A stretch of 64,000 bases of DNA from Rhodococcus sp. OK302 (GTDB lineage Bacteria > Actinomycetota > Actinomycetes > Mycobacteriales > Mycobacteriaceae). The stretch's first letter is position 1. Every line of letters begins with the position of its first letter. The notes beneath the pieces are model-generated. The model was not told where the DNA came from and did not search any database. It saw only the letters and a list, made by a program, of their open reading frames with translations. A program made the translations under genes and the position numbers. The stretch lies in contig NZ_NPJZ01000001.1 of the NCBI RefSeq assembly GCF_002245895.1, positions 3,694,501-3,758,500 of the forward strand. The letters are read 5' to 3'. Positions 15,622 through 25,170 of this stretch are shown here, in pieces.

Positions 15622-17781
15622 ATGATGAACAGTGTGTTCGACCTTCCCGATCAACTCGCGCGCAAGGCTGATCCGGTTCTGATCGCCCGCGACGAGCAGC
15701 ACTTCTCGGCCATCGCCGAGAACCTCGAGCGGGCCATTGCCGACCTGTCCGAACGTATCGATACCGAACGCAAGGCTCCTCGACGCTTGGGCCAGGAAGT
15801 CATGGAGCGCGACCTGATGGTCCATCAGCTCAGCGCCCAGCTGCGCACCCTTCGCCGATTCGGTCTCGACCTGTGCCTCGGGCACATCGTGAGCGCGGAC
15901 AGCCCCGAACCTGTGTACATCGGGCGTCAAGGCCTCCTCGACCGTGCGGGAAATCCACTGCTGGTCGACTGGCGCTCGCCGGCGGCCGAGCCCTTCTTCG
16001 GGGCGACCCACGCCAATCCGATGGGTCTGGCGCGCCGTCGCCGATACCGCTGGAGCTTGGGGCAATCGAGCGGGGCACGGATCAGCGATTACTGGGATGA
16101 GGTGTTCACCGCCGAGGGACTGATCGGGTTCGAGGAATCGGCGGCGCTCGACGACCAGTCGGCATTCATCGCCAGCCTGGGCAGTAGCCGGTCACCACGA
16201 ATGCGAGATGTGCTCGGGACCATCGCATCCGACCAGGACGCCATCATCCGCGAAGGCTCGCGTGGTGCGCTCGTCGTCGACGGTGGTCCGGGCACGGGCA
16301 AGACCGTCGTTGCGTTGCACCGCGCTGCGTACCTGCTGTATTCCGACGCGCGACTGCGTCACGGCGTGCTGTTCGTCGGTCCGCACGAGCCTTATCTCGC
16401 CTACGTCGCGGACGTTCTACCCAGCCTCGGTGAGGACAGTGTGCAGCTGTGCACTGTGCGTGACCTTGTCGACGAGGGCGCTTGCGCCCTGATGGAGAAG
16501 GACCCGGAGGTGGCCAGACTGAAGTCGTCCGCGGACATGGTGAAGGCGATCGAGACGGCCGTCAGGTTCTACGAGCAGCCGCCGACCGTGGGAATGACGG
16601 TCGAGACCGACTGGGCGGATATCCGGCTGAGTGCCGATGACTGGGCCGAGGCGTTCGGAGCCCCGGAACCAGGTACACCGCACAACGAAGCGCGCGAACA
16701 GATTTGGGAGCTGTTGCTCACGATTCTGACGGACAAGTGCCGGGCAGCTCCGACTGCTCAACTCCGAAAATCGTTGCAGCGCAATGATGAGCTACGTAAA
16801 GTGCTCGAGAATGCGTGGACGCTCATCGAAGCAGCCGACCTCGTCGGCGACCTGTGGTCGGTTCCCGCTTACTTACGCTCGTGTGCTCCCTGGCTCAGTG
16901 CGGAGGACGTTCGGAAGTTGCAACGCGTCGGTACCGAGCGGTGGACCGTGTCCGATCTTCCGCTTCTGGACGCAGCGCGGCAGCGGCTCGGGGACCCGGA
17001 GGCGTCGCGACGTCACCGTCGGCGGATCGCTGCTGTTGCTGCTGAGCGTGAGCAGCGGTCCAGCGTTATCGACGATTTGATCGCGTCGGACGTCTACAGC
17101 GACGGTGAAGGTTTGATGACGCAGCTGCGGCAGCAGGACTTGCAGGAGATGCTGGTCGACGAAGCTTCACTGCCTGACGCCGACCCAGATCGCCTTGCCG
17201 GCCCGTTTGCGCACATCGTCGTGGACGAAGCGCAGGAGTTGACCGACGCGGAGTGGCAGATGTTGCTGCTCCGCTGTCCGTCCCGAAGTTTCACCATCGT
17301 CGGCGATCGAGCACAGGCTCGGCACGGGTTCAGGGAGTCGTGGAAGGAACGGCTCGAGCGGGTCGGGCTCGACCGGATCAACCTGGCTTCCCTGAACATC
17401 AACTACCGGACACCGGAAGAGGTTATGGCAGAAGCCGAGCCGGTTATCCGAGCCGTGCTTCCGGACGCCAACGTCCCGACCTCGGTCCGGAGCAGTGGCG
17501 TCCCCGTCGTCCATGGTTCTGTTTCGGAATTGGGTTCGATCCTCGATTCGTGGCTTGCCGCGAATTCGGAAGGGATTGCCTGCCTCATCGGCGCGGGAGA
17601 TTTCCGCGTCGGGACGTCTCGTGTCCGGTCGTTGACCCCGGAACTCGCGAAGGGACTCGAGTTCGACCTGGTAGTACTCATCGACCCGAATTCGTTCGGC
17701 ACAGGTATCGAAGGGGCAGTCGATCGTTATGTGGCGATGACCCGAGCGACTCAGCAGCTTGTCATCCTGACAACCGCTTGA
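15622..17781 (+). CDS. helR: HelD-like RNA polymerase recycling ATPase, HelR type
   Basis: A 719-residue superfamily 1 ATPase that would pry stalled or rifamycin-bound RNA polymerase off DNA. It has an N-terminal coiled-coil arm (about 15-75, charged helices), Walker A GGPGTGKTV (about residue 221), Walker B-like VVDEAQELTD (about 532), and C-terminal UvrD-like motifs (YVAMTRATQQLV). HelR proteins of Streptomyces and Mycobacterium abscessus displace rifamycins from RNA polymerase and give tolerance. The upstream RAE strongly supports this subtype over plain HelD. The ATG at 15622 is preferred because an AAGGA lies upstream and homologues begin near NSVFDLPDQ; an in-frame ATG at 15583 lacks a ribosome site. 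Confidence 0.88.
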   Translation: MMNSVFDLPDQLARKADPVLIARDEQHFSAIAENLERAIADLSERIDTERKAPRRLGQEVMERDLMVHQLSAQLRTLRRFGLDLCLGHIVSADSPEPVYIGRQGLLDRAGNPLLVDWRSPAAEPFFGATHANPMGLARRRRYRWSLGQSSGARISDYWDEVFTAEGLIGFEESAALDDQSAFIASLGSSRSPRMRDVLGTIASDQDAIIREGSRGALVVDGGPGTGKTVVALHRAAYLLYSDARLRHGVLFVGPHEPYLAYVADVLPSLGEDSVQLCTVRDLVDEGACALMEKDPEVARLKSSADMVKAIETAVRFYEQPPTVGMTVETDWADIRLSADDWAEAFGAPEPGTPHNEAREQIWELLLTILTDKCRAAPTAQLRKSLQRNDELRKVLENAWTLIEAADLVGDLWSVPAYLRSCAPWLSAEDVRKLQRVGTERWTVSDLPLLDAARQRLGDPEASRRHRRRIAAVAAEREQRSSVIDDLIASDVYSDGEGLMTQLRQQDLQEMLVDEASLPDADPDRLAGPFAHIVVDEAQELTDAEWQMLLLRCPSRSFTIVGDRAQARHGFRESWKERLERVGLDRINLASLNINYRTPEEVMAEAEPVIRAVLPDANVPTSVRSSGVPVVHGSVSELGSILDSWLAANSEGIACLIGAGDFRVGTSRVRSLTPELAKGLEFDLVVLIDPNSFGTGIEGAVDRYVAMTRATQQLVILTTA

Positions 17782-17803
17782 ACTCGAGCGATTGACATAT
17801 CCT

Positions 17804-17817
17804 AGAACAAGTGTTCG
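17804..17817. promoter_or_regulatory. LexA (SOS) box before the radical SAM gene
   Basis: GAACAAGTGTTC at 17805-17816 is an exact match to the Gram-positive/mycobacterial SOS box GAAC-N4-GTTC. It lies 10 bases before the ATG and 7 bases after a TTGACA element (17792-17797), where a bound LexA repressor would block transcription. Confidence 0.8.
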
Positions 17818-17826
17818 ACTTGGGCT

Positions 17827-18849
17827 ATGAGGTGGTCGGGTCAATCGCTGGATGCGGACGACGGGGCGTTGCCTGGGCTCGAGCGCGCTGGTTTGGTGCG
17901 TTCGGTCCAGACCCCGGAGTTCGAGGGCATCACGTTCCACGAAGTGCTGTGCAAGAGTGCCCTCAACAAGTTACCTGAGGAATCCACTCTTCCATTCAGC
18001 TTCACCGTCAACGCTTTTCGTGGCTGTTCCCATGCGTGCCGCTATTGTTTTGCCAGGCCCAGCCACGAATACCTCGACCTCGATGCCGGTCATGATTTTG
18101 ATTCGCAGGTAGTGGTCAAGACCAATATCGCTGCGGTCCTCCGCAAGGAACTGGCGCGAAAGTCGTGGAAGCAGGAGCCGGTTGCATTGGGAACCAATAC
18201 CGATCCGTATCAGCGTGCGGAGGGGCGTTACCGGTTGATGCCCGGCATCATTCGTGCGTTGACCGAATCCGGTACACCGTTCTCGATCCTCACCAAGGGA
18301 ACACTGCTGCGGCGGGATCTTCCGCTGCTGAAAATGGCTGCCACGCAGGTCGACGTCGGAATCGGAGTCTCGCTGGCAATCAACGATCCCGTCTTGCAGA
18401 AGGAGATCGAACCTGGCACGCCTTCGCCGCGGGCTCGCCTGGAGATGATCAGAGCAATCACCGACGCCGGATTCTCCTGCAACGTGATGGTCGCGCCGGT
18501 TATCCCGTTTCTCACGGATTCCAACGAGCACCTCGACGGACTTTTTGCCGCACTTGCCGAGGCCGGTGCTACCGGGGTGACGGTCTTTCCGATGCACCTG
18601 CGGGGGAGTACTCGCGGGTGGTTCCTGACCTGGCTCGCTCAGGAACATCCCGCGTTGATTCGTCGATACCGTGAACTGTACGGTCGGGGTGCCTACGTCA
18701 CGCCGGAGTACAAGCAGTGGTTGAAGAAGCGTGTAGATCCGTTGGTGGAACGTCACGGATTAGGCGGGCAATCCAGCCATCGCGTTGCCCCGGCGCCGCG
18801 TATCGAACGTGAACTTGTCGGTGCCGGGGCTGCGCTGACCTTGTTCTAA
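17827..18849 (+). CDS. Rv2578c-family radical SAM protein (spore photoproduct lyase-like)
   Basis: A 340-residue radical SAM enzyme. The [4Fe-4S] ligands are in CSHACRYC (CxxxCxxC, residues about 67-74). The TNTDPYQRAEGRYRLM segment and NVMVAPVIPFLTDS are typical of the SplB-like branch that includes Rv2578c. The substrate is unknown; DNA repair or nucleoside modification is suggested by family and by the LexA box at its promoter. Some actinobacterial homologues contain an intein; this copy has none, as the reading frame runs straight through the usual length. Start ATG 17827. Confidence 0.88.
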   Translation: MRWSGQSLDADDGALPGLERAGLVRSVQTPEFEGITFHEVLCKSALNKLPEESTLPFSFTVNAFRGCSHACRYCFARPSHEYLDLDAGHDFDSQVVVKTNIAAVLRKELARKSWKQEPVALGTNTDPYQRAEGRYRLMPGIIRALTESGTPFSILTKGTLLRRDLPLLKMAATQVDVGIGVSLAINDPVLQKEIEPGTPSPRARLEMIRAITDAGFSCNVMVAPVIPFLTDSNEHLDGLFAALAEAGATGVTVFPMHLRGSTRGWFLTWLAQEHPALIRRYRELYGRGAYVTPEYKQWLKKRVDPLVERHGLGGQSSHRVAPAPRIERELVGAGAALTLF

Positions 18850-18909
18850 AGGCGACGGACCACGGTAATTCGGAGGCGTGGGTTCCCGGTCGCGGGATAC
18901 AGTCGCCTG

Positions 18910-20313
18910 GTGCTGCTCACCTTGACGTCCACGCCAACCCCGCGGTTCCCCGATGCCACTGCGTTGAGTTTTCTCCTGCACAAGCACCCCGACAAGGTGC
19001 AGACTTTCGCTTTGTCCGTCGGGAAAGCCACGGTGTTGTATCCGAATGCCGGTCCGGAGGAGACGACGGTTGCCCTGATCGTCGACGTGGACCCAATCGA
19101 ATTGGTGCACAGCAGGTCTCGGCGAGGAAAAGGCAACGACAGCTTTGCGCTGGGGCAATACGTCAATGACCGACCGTATGCGGCGTCGTCCATCCTCGCG
19201 GTGGCGCTGTCGAAACTTTTTCGGACCGCGTTGGCGGGGACGTGCAATTCCCATCCTGAACTCGTGGATGCCGAACTGGCGCTGACGGTTTCGATCCCGG
19301 TAGTTCCGGTGGGTGGTGACGTCGATTTGCCGCGTCGATTGTTCGAACCTCTCGGGTGGGACGTGACGGCGATTCCGGTACCGCTCGATCCGCATCTGCC
19401 GGACTGGGGCGACTCCAACTTTGTATCGCTCACGCTGACCGGGGAACATACGGTGCAGAGCGCCCTCCGGCACCTGTACGTTTTGCTGCCGGTTCTCGAC
19501 GACGTCAAGCATTACTGGGTGGGATCCGACGAGGCCGACAAACTCGTACGTGTCGCCGGCGAATGGTTGGCGACGCATCCCGAGGCGTCATTGATCATGT
19601 CCCGCTACCTGGCACGTCAACGTGATTTGGTGGAGTCCGTCGTCGACCGGCTTGTTCCCGACGCGGCGGAACCTGTGGACGAGCTGCCGCGTCCGGAACC
19701 GCCGCTGGCTCGTTTGCGTACCGAAGCCGTCGTCGAAGCGTTGCGCCAGTTGCACGTTCGACGCGTCATTGACATCGGATGCGGTGAGGGCAAGCTCATC
19801 GAAGCACTCATGCCGCATGGTCAGTTCGATCGACTGGTGGGTGTCGACGTGAGTGCTCGCGAACTTGCCCGCGCAGATCGCCGGTTGAAACTCGCGGAAC
19901 TATCCGATTTTCAGCGTGAACGTGTGTCGCTGATGCAGTCGTCGGCGACCTACCGCGACTCGCGGCTCAAAGGATTTGATGCCGCAGTTCTCATGGAGGT
20001 GGTCGAGCACGTTGATGCCACGCGCCTGCCGGCATTGGTGCGATCGGTCTTCGCTGACGCAGCCCCGCAGGTAGTACTGCTGACGACGCCGAACTCTGAT
20101 TACAACGCGCTGTATCCGGGACTGGGCGAGGGGGAGTTCCGCCACCCGGATCACCGGTTCGAGTTCTCGCGAGCGCAATTCGAGGAGTGGGCCGCCGACG
20201 TCGCTACGGCCCATGGATATTCGGTGCACTTCAGTTTTGTCGGATCAGTTGATCTCGCCTTGGGCGGCCCGACGCAGATGGCGATCTTTACGAAGGAGGC
20301 ACGCGAGTCATGA
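18910..20313 (+). CDS. hen1: Bacterial Hen1, 3'-terminal RNA ribose 2'-O-methyltransferase
   Basis: Methylates the 2'-OH at a broken RNA 3' end before Pnkp seals it, making the repaired site immune to the same ribotoxin. The 467 residues contain an N-terminal domain specific to bacterial Hen1 (about 1-260), which activates the Pnkp ligase, and a C-terminal methyltransferase with the SAM loop DIGCGEGKL (about 287) and the metal-binding EVVEHVD (about 363-369), followed by TTPNSDYN. The start is GTG 18910, 60 bases after the radical SAM stop. It overlaps pnkp by 4 bases (ATGA), the standard arrangement of this RNA-repair pair. Confidence 0.95.
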   Translation: MLLTLTSTPTPRFPDATALSFLLHKHPDKVQTFALSVGKATVLYPNAGPEETTVALIVDVDPIELVHSRSRRGKGNDSFALGQYVNDRPYAASSILAVALSKLFRTALAGTCNSHPELVDAELALTVSIPVVPVGGDVDLPRRLFEPLGWDVTAIPVPLDPHLPDWGDSNFVSLTLTGEHTVQSALRHLYVLLPVLDDVKHYWVGSDEADKLVRVAGEWLATHPEASLIMSRYLARQRDLVESVVDRLVPDAAEPVDELPRPEPPLARLRTEAVVEALRQLHVRRVIDIGCGEGKLIEALMPHGQFDRLVGVDVSARELARADRRLKLAELSDFQRERVSLMQSSATYRDSRLKGFDAAVLMEVVEHVDATRLPALVRSVFADAAPQVVLLTTPNSDYNALYPGLGEGEFRHPDHRFEFSRAQFEEWAADVATAHGYSVHFSFVGSVDLALGGPTQMAIFTKEARES

Positions 20314-22853
20314 CGATTTACGAGATACCCGACCTCGCCCTGGTTGTGCTGATCGGCGTCAGTGGCTCGGGGAAGTCGACGTTTGCCGCGCATCACTTCG
20401 GACCGCACGAGACACTCTCGAGCGACCAGTTTCGGGCCTGGGTCAGTGATGATCCGAATTCGCAGGACGCAACGTCCGATGCTTTCGAGGTGCTCGAACT
20501 GGTTGCCGCCAAGCGATTGCGTCGTGGCCGGTTCACGGTTGTCGACGCCACCAACGTTCAGCCTGCCGCCCGCAAGCGGCTCATCACGCTTGCACGCGAC
20601 CACGACGTTCTTCCGGTTGCGATAGTGCTCGATGTTCCGGAATCGGTGTGCTCCGCGCGCAACGAAGCTCGCCCCGATCGCGCGTTCGGGAGCGACGTCA
20701 TCCGTCGTCAGCACCAGCAGCTGAATCGCTCGCTCCGAGGACTCGGCAAGGAGGGTTTCCGCACCGTCCACGTTCTCAATGGGGAGGGCGCGATCTCCGA
20801 GGCCGAGTTCGTGCGTCGGCCACTGCGCAGCGATCTGCGAACGAACAACGGTCCGTTCGACGTCATCGGTGATATCCACGGTTGCCGAAGCGAGTTGGAA
20901 TCACTCCTGACAAAGCTCGGGTACACGATTGACTACAGTGCCGACGGAGCACCGAAAGATGCTGTGCCGCCTCAGGGAAGGACGGCGCTCTTTCTCGGCG
21001 ACTATGTGGATCGTGGGCCTGACTCGGTGGGCGTACTTCGCCTTGTGATGGGGATGGTTGACGCCGGCCACGCGCTTGCAGTGCCAGGAAACCATGAAAA
21101 CAAACTAGTGAAAGCCTTGCGCGGTAAGAAGGTGACGACAAGTCACGGTCTGGCCGAGACTCTCGAGCAACTTGCAGCGGAGCCGGCGGATTTCCGGCGA
21201 GATGTCGTGGATTTCTGCGACGGCCTGGTTGCGCACCTGGTTCTCGACGACGGAAAGCTTGTGGTCGCGCATGCCGGATTGAAAGAGGACTACCACAATC
21301 GTGCGTCGGGCCGGGTGCGGAGCTTCGCGCTGTACGGCGATACCACTGGCGAGACAGACGAGTTCGGGCTGCCGGTGCGATATCCGTGGGCTGACGACTA
21401 CCGCGGATCGGCCGTAGTCCTCTACGGGCACACGCCGGTCCATCAGGTGGAGTGGGTGAACAACACCGCGTGCCTCGACACGGGATGCGTGTTCGGTGGA
21501 GCGTTGACTGCTCTGCGATACCCGGAGCGTGAGCTCGTATCGGTTCCGGCTGAACAGGTCTGGTACCAGCCGGTTGTGCCGTTGGCGCCGCCGACCCGCG
21601 CGCCGGATGTTCTGGATCTGGCGGACGTGCTCGATACCACCGGCGTCGAGACTGCTTTGCGGGGACGCGTCTCCGTTCGCCCCGAATACGCGGCCGGTGC
21701 ATTGGAAGTGATGAGCCGATTTGCTGTCGCACCGCAGTGGTTGCGATACCTACCGCCCACGATGGCGCCCTGTGCGACATCGCAGCTCGATGACTACCTG
21801 GAACATCCGTCGACGGCATTCGAGGCGTACAGAAATGCCGGGATCAAGACGGTGATCTGCGAAGAGAAGCACATGGGATCACGCGCTGTTGTGCTCGTGT
21901 GCCGTGACGCCTCCGTTGCGCGTGAACGATTCGACGCACCGGATTCACTCACCGGAATGGTGCATACCCGAACGGGCCGTCAGTTCTTCGACGACGACCT
22001 GACCCAGCAACTGCTGGATGATATCGCTGCGGCGCTTACGGCGGCCGGAGTCTGGGAAGAGCTGCGAACGGACTGGGTGCTGCTCGATTGTGAGCTGCTG
22101 CCCTGGAACGTCAAAGCTGAGGGGCTGCTGCGTGATCAGTATGCGGCTGTGGGAGCGGCAGGCCGGACTGACCTCAGTGCCCGGGCAGGTGTGTTGTCGC
22201 AGGCAGCATCCCGAGGGTTGGATGTGTCGGAGCTTTCGGAACTGACGTCGGTCAGAGCGACCAGCATCGAGCGATTCAGCGAGGCGTACCGGCAGTACGT
22301 GTGGCCCACCGATGGGTTGGATGGTGTTCGCGTCGCGCCGTTCCAAATCCTGGCCACGGAAGGGCAGGGGTACGGCGAACGCGATCACGAATGGCACCTC
22401 GCTGTTGCGGATCGATTGGTTGCGGTGGATCCGAATCGATTTGCCACTACGCGTCGCGTCGTTGTCGAACTCGATTCGGAAGAATCTGTGTCCCAGGCGA
22501 CGAAGTGGTGGGATTCGCTCACGGACGGGGGCGGTGAGGGGATGGTGGTGAAACCACTTGCGAATCAGATTCACGGACCGCGAGGGTACAACGCACGAGT
22601 CCAACCTGGCATCAAAGTTCGTGGACGGCACTATCTGCGGTTGATCTACGGAGCCGACTATCTGGAGCCGTCGACGCTCGCACGTTTGCGTAACCGCAAC
22701 CTCGGGCACAAACAGTCCATGGCTCTGCGTGAGTATGCCCTTGGAATGGAAGCCGTCTCGAGGCTCGTCGATCGTGATCCGTTGTGGCGCGCACATCAGG
22801 CAGTTTTTGCGGTGTTGGCACTCGAATCGGAGCCAGTCGACCCGAGGCTGTGA
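20310..22853 (+). CDS. pnkp: Polynucleotide kinase-phosphatase-ligase
   Basis: End-healing and sealing enzyme of the bacterial Pnkp/Hen1 RNA-repair system, 847 residues. Three modules are visible in order: a 5'-kinase with P-loop GVSGSGKST (about 16-24); a metallophosphatase with GDIHGC (about 187), GDYVDRGPDS (about 230) and GNHE (about 260) that removes 2',3'-cyclic ends; and a C-terminal adenylyltransferase with the lysine nucleophile in EEKHMGSR (about 519) and EGMVVKP later. The ligase domain needs Hen1 for full activity in characterised systems. All key motifs are present, so the enzyme should be active. Start ATG inside the hen1 stop overlap. Confidence 0.96.
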   Translation: MTIYEIPDLALVVLIGVSGSGKSTFAAHHFGPHETLSSDQFRAWVSDDPNSQDATSDAFEVLELVAAKRLRRGRFTVVDATNVQPAARKRLITLARDHDVLPVAIVLDVPESVCSARNEARPDRAFGSDVIRRQHQQLNRSLRGLGKEGFRTVHVLNGEGAISEAEFVRRPLRSDLRTNNGPFDVIGDIHGCRSELESLLTKLGYTIDYSADGAPKDAVPPQGRTALFLGDYVDRGPDSVGVLRLVMGMVDAGHALAVPGNHENKLVKALRGKKVTTSHGLAETLEQLAAEPADFRRDVVDFCDGLVAHLVLDDGKLVVAHAGLKEDYHNRASGRVRSFALYGDTTGETDEFGLPVRYPWADDYRGSAVVLYGHTPVHQVEWVNNTACLDTGCVFGGALTALRYPERELVSVPAEQVWYQPVVPLAPPTRAPDVLDLADVLDTTGVETALRGRVSVRPEYAAGALEVMSRFAVAPQWLRYLPPTMAPCATSQLDDYLEHPSTAFEAYRNAGIKTVICEEKHMGSRAVVLVCRDASVARERFDAPDSLTGMVHTRTGRQFFDDDLTQQLLDDIAAALTAAGVWEELRTDWVLLDCELLPWNVKAEGLLRDQYAAVGAAGRTDLSARAGVLSQAASRGLDVSELSELTSVRATSIERFSEAYRQYVWPTDGLDGVRVAPFQILATEGQGYGERDHEWHLAVADRLVAVDPNRFATTRRVVVELDSEESVSQATKWWDSLTDGGGEGMVVKPLANQIHGPRGYNARVQPGIKVRGRHYLRLIYGADYLEPSTLARLRNRNLGHKQSMALREYALGMEAVSRLVDRDPLWRAHQAVFAVLALESEPVDPRL

Positions 22854-23778
22854 CTGGGGACGGCTACGGAGCTCGGATTGACCCTATTCCTCGAGTGCAT
22901 CTACAGCAATCATATGGTTGAATCTCACCCCTGATTTCACCCCTGATTTCACCCTGGTTGGCGAGGTACTTCGGATCCCTATTCGTTCGAGTTTCTTGTT
23001 CACGCCGCATTCTTCGACGGTCTGCATATCTCGGTAACTAGAAATTTATCGAGAGTTAACCATCGCGGGCCGTTGGGTGCCCGCGATGTGGCGCCCGAGT
23101 CGACGAGTGACAATTGTGATGATTGTGACGAATCGCGAGGGGACCTTCGGCACTACCGGCCCGTGGAATCGTGCTCTGGTTTTTGCCGGCACGATTGGTC
23201 ATCAGATCTACCCTCAATACTGCCTGTACTGGTCTTTTCCGGAGAACTGTTAGCGGTGAACTGACTTCGGGAAGGCTCCCTGATTGCTCTTGTGTTGGAA
23301 CAGTAACCGGACGCGGCGTCCGAAATGGGACGAAGGTCACAATTTATCAATAGCGGGCCGGACCTCTCGGGTTCGTGATGCTGAGAGTTAATTGTGAATA
23401 TGCTGGTTGTACGGCAAAACTGATCCGATCGACAAAGAGTTGGACAACCGTCCATTGATCTGCAGAGATGCAAGATCCGGGCGGGTTCGACTGTCTGGGT
23501 GTTGGCTTTTTCAAATTGAGCGACGTAACGTCACCCTCGCAATCATTCAGCTAGTTTAGAACTGAATTATTGCTCGATTGTGTGTAGTGCATACATGTCT
23601 CGTGGGGGCGTGCTGCGCTACCTGTTGTCGACAGGTTTGTGTGTCAGATGGATGGCTGAAAACTTCTGCAGTTCAGCGAAATTCGACGTTCCCGTTCGGT
23701 TGTCGCCGATTTCGACCGACGGTCGCGTTCGCGCATCGGTATTACCGCTGATGGCGGGGAAAATTCGGGGGATGTCTC
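22854..23778 (+). other. Long non-coding interval before the polysaccharide operon
   Basis: No convincing gene in 925 bases, and AT content is visibly higher than in its neighbours. It contains 2.5 copies of TCACCCCTGATT (about 22925-22955), a 10-base perfect hairpin CATCGCGGGC/GCCCGCGATG (23061-23088), and two related blocks: AATTTATCGAGAGTTAA before GCGGGCC (near 23043) and AATTTATCAATAGCGGGCC then GAGAGTTAA (near 23341-23390). It probably holds the promoter and a long leader of the ugd operon. Confidence 0.6.
23061..23088 (+). terminator. Hairpin in the pnkp-ugd interval, possible terminator
   Basis: Perfect 10-base stem CATCGCGGGC/GCCCGCGATG with an 8-base loop, 207 bases past the pnkp stop. 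No T-run follows, so it may instead be part of a regulatory leader. Confidence 0.4.
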
Positions 23779-25170
23779 ATGAGTGTTCGTATTGCCGTCT
23801 TCGGGCTGGGATATTTGGGTGCGACACATGCGCTGTGCATGGCAGAACTAGGCCATCACGTTGTCGGCGTCGATGTCGACATGAAGAAGATCGATATGCT
23901 CCGGTCTGGAGAACTGCCGTTCTACGAGCCAGGCTTGGGAGAACTACTTCAGCGAAACCTTGCCGCGGGCAGGCTGCGATTCACTACTTCCTACAGCGAG
24001 GCTGCACAATTCGCTCAGGTGCACTTCATCGCGGTCGGGACGCCGCAGCGGTCGGACAGTCTTGCCGCAGACCTGTCTCATGTCGATGCAGTGATCGAAT
24101 CTTTGGCACCATTGCTGACGAAGCCGGCTGTCCTGTTCGGTAAATCCACGGTGCCTGTCGGAACGGCGAAGCGCCTGGCAGCGCGCGTTCGTGAACTGGC
24201 GCCGGCGGGAGAAACCGTCGAACTCGCCTGGAATCCGGAGTTTCTCCGTGAAGGATTCGCTGTCCATGACACCCTGAAACCCGATCGGCTTGTGCTCGGT
24301 GTCGACAGTGCGCATCCCAGCCGTGCAGAAACAGTGGCTCGTGAGGTGTTTGCGCCCCTGCTCGATGACGGGGTGCCGTTCCTGGTGACCGACTTCGCGA
24401 CCTCCGAATTGGTCAAGGTAGCAGCGAATGCATTCTTGGCCACCAAGATTTCGTTCATCAACGCGATGGCGGAAGTGTGTGACCACACGGCCGGTGACGT
24501 ATCGATGCTGGCCGAGGCACTCGGATATGACCCGCGTATCGGTCGTGAATTTCTTCGTGCCGGTGTCGGATTCGGTGGCGGGTGCCTACCGAAGGATATC
24601 CGGGCATTCAGCGCCCGTGCCGACGAGTTGGGTGCCAAGGGAGCGTCGGCCATCTTGATGGCTGTGGATGACATCAATACCCGATCCCGAAGTCACGCAA
24701 TCGATGTCACACGGGAAGTGTGCGGATCGCTGCCGGGGGCGCGGGTGGCGGTTCTGGGTGCGGCATTCAAACCGGACTCAGACGACGTGCGAGACTCACC
24801 GGCCCTCGATATCGCGAACCAACTTCAGCGTCACGGCGCGGACGTTGTCGTGTACGACCCCATGGCGATGGGGAATGCTCGTCTGCAATTCCCGGGATTG
24901 AGCTACGCCTCAACTCTCGGGGATGCCTGTGAAGGTGCCGATGCCGTTCTGGTACTTACCGAATGGGCAGAGTTCCGAAAACTGCATCCGCGCGATCTCG
25001 ATACGGTGGTCCGTTGCAAGGTGCTCGTCGACGGGCGCAACTGCCTTGATCCGGCGCCGTGGCAGAAGGCCGGCTGGACGTATCGCGGAATCGGAAGGCC
25101 GGAATTGACGGTGACCGAAATCGGCGTGCCGGCGAGAGTCTCCGACAGGGAGTTCGCGGTGGGTGCATGA
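23779..25170 (+). CDS. ugd: UDP-glucose 6-dehydrogenase
   Basis: Oxidises UDP-glucose twice with NAD to UDP-glucuronate, the entry to acidic sugar precursors. The 463 residues show the N-terminal Rossmann loop GLGYLGATHA, the VGTPQ segment, KSTVPVGTA, the NPEFLREG motif, the catalytic cysteine at residue 269 in FGGGCLPKD, and the C-terminal LGAAFKPDSDDVRDSPA with conserved KPxxDDxRxS. First gene of an operon; its stop overlaps the start of the beta-helix gene. The product feeds the downstream UDP-xylose synthase or is used directly in a polymer. Confidence 0.93.
   Translation: MSVRIAVFGLGYLGATHALCMAELGHHVVGVDVDMKKIDMLRSGELPFYEPGLGELLQRNLAAGRLRFTTSYSEAAQFAQVHFIAVGTPQRSDSLAADLSHVDAVIESLAPLLTKPAVLFGKSTVPVGTAKRLAARVRELAPAGETVELAWNPEFLREGFAVHDTLKPDRLVLGVDSAHPSRAETVAREVFAPLLDDGVPFLVTDFATSELVKVAANAFLATKISFINAMAEVCDHTAGDVSMLAEALGYDPRIGREFLRAGVGFGGGCLPKDIRAFSARADELGAKGASAILMAVDDINTRSRSHAIDVTREVCGSLPGARVAVLGAAFKPDSDDVRDSPALDIANQLQRHGADVVVYDPMAMGNARLQFPGLSYASTLGDACEGADAVLVLTEWAEFRKLHPRDLDTVVRCKVLVDGRNCLDPAPWQKAGWTYRGIGRPELTVTEIGVPARVSDREFAVGA

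Noticed and set aside
17827..18849. Intein in the Rv2578c-family radical SAM gene
   Set aside because: Inteins occur in some homologues, but the frame here has normal length and no splicing motifs.
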